From NCBI GenBank assembly GCA_028673005.1, contig CM054114.1, forward strand, positions 15,563,516 to 15,627,515: 64,000 nt of DNA. Reading direction: 5' to 3'. Both the position numbers and the translations under genes were made by a program. The stretch comes from Tanypteryx hageni (taxonomy: Eukaryota; Arthropoda; Insecta; Odonata; Petaluridae). The notes beneath the pieces are model-generated. The model saw nothing but the letters and a program-made list of their open reading frames with translations. It did not search any database and was not told the DNA's origin. Of the stretch, positions 63,313-64,000 are shown piece by piece. Every line of letters begins with the position of its first letter. The first letter of the stretch is position 1.

Positions 63313-64000
63313 ACATATATATGTTTTGTTATAACCTATTATAGGCTTAACACATATTGTGTATCAAACAGAGAAATATCTTTTATTATATATATATATA
63401 TATATCGCTCATCTGCTACAATAGTGACAACTCCGAAAATGCAATTTTTCAGGAGAGCAATTTGAAATTTCATTTTTTTTTACTTAAAATAAAACTATGA
63501 ATTATTATAAATTATTATATAACATGATTTCAGCATTCTCTGAACCTAATTAATGCATATTCATTTTACTTTTAGTGGGAATAGTAACCACTAAAACACT
63601 CCATTTTCAACCCCTATTTTGACTTACGACTTAATTCTTGTAAAATTTGAAAACTTTTTTCAGATGTAAGAAATTACTCAAAATAAAAATTGTTGAAAAA
63701 GTACGAAGTTATTATATTATAACATATTCTTATAATAATTTCAATTTATAGAACAGAGATTATTATAGAAATCACTGCAGTTTTGCTTTCCACTTTTAAA
63801 ATTCTTATGTCACCTATCTTTACAGTATCGCCTTCTGTATTCTTGCAAAAATTATTTCCAAATGTTGTACTTAATTTCTTCAAATCAAAAAATTGCTGTG
63901 ACACGGTCAATAACCTTATACGGTTCGCCTGTTTTCTTCACATATTTTCTCAGGCTTATAAATTGATCGGGAACATAAATTGGTTCTGATCATATGGACC
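63313..64000. other. no gene seen
   Basis: AT-rich sequence with another short TA run at 63391-63403. No supported feature to the window's end. Confidence 0.4.

Overview
The window reads as nuclear DNA of an arthropod, most likely a hexapod, with an AT-rich, repeat-packed genome. The evidence is interrupted coding exons with canonical GT/AG splice sites, mitochondrial-clade cytochrome P450 exons, and a dense mixture of animal transposable elements: Penelope-like, RTE-like and CR1/L2/Jockey-like LINEs, Ty3/Gypsy, hAT, pogo/Tc5 and mariner relatives, Helitron-like repeats and tRNA-derived SINEs. I cannot name the species. No bacterial operon, CRISPR array or prophage was seen.

Host genes: on the minus strand there are pieces of two tandem P450 genes. 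The 3' end of one (heme-binding exon plus last exon) lies at 36.96-37.29 kb. The middle of a second runs from 23.4 kb down to 2.8 kb and leaves the window on the left; one of its exons exists twice (13.1 kb, open; 5.0 kb, with a stop). Two further minus-strand exons at 56.6 and 52.6 kb join in phase and mark an unrecognised gene.

Layout: 0-6 kb, decayed DNA transposons around P450 exons; 6.6-9.1 kb, a Penelope-like element with a 700-codon open frame; 9.1-11.5 kb, an RTE-like LINE; 11.5-13.2 kb, Helitron-like repeat plus a duplicated hAT/P450-exon segment; 13.6-15.2 kb, LINE 5' half with a SINE inside; 15.2-22.7 kb, two copies of an unnamed repeat, each split by LINEs, one of these LINEs itself split by a solo LTR; 26-30 kb, SINE, nested hAT elements and a complete Helitron-like copy; 30.6-31.7 kb, a Polinton-like remnant; 32.7-35.8 kb, a hAT element with perfect 8-bp target duplications; 37.3-40.9 kb, a cluster of Helitron-like copies in both orientations; 41-44.4 kb, a LINE fused to a truncated Ty3/Gypsy element with a complete 5' LTR; 44.4-64 kb, sparser DNA with mariner and pogo/hAT MITEs, a second Penelope-like fragment, a perfect 40-bp-arm hairpin and a CT-rich minisatellite.

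The window is best understood as large P450 introns and intergenic space repeatedly invaded by mobile elements. Empty-site comparisons and target duplications in several places let the insertion order be read directly. I found no new defence or metabolic system. The most unusual structures are the Helitron-like cluster abutting a P450 heme exon, the LINE/Gypsy junction inside both reverse transcriptases, the perfect hairpin at 49.3 kb, and the inverted end repeats of the second Penelope-like element.
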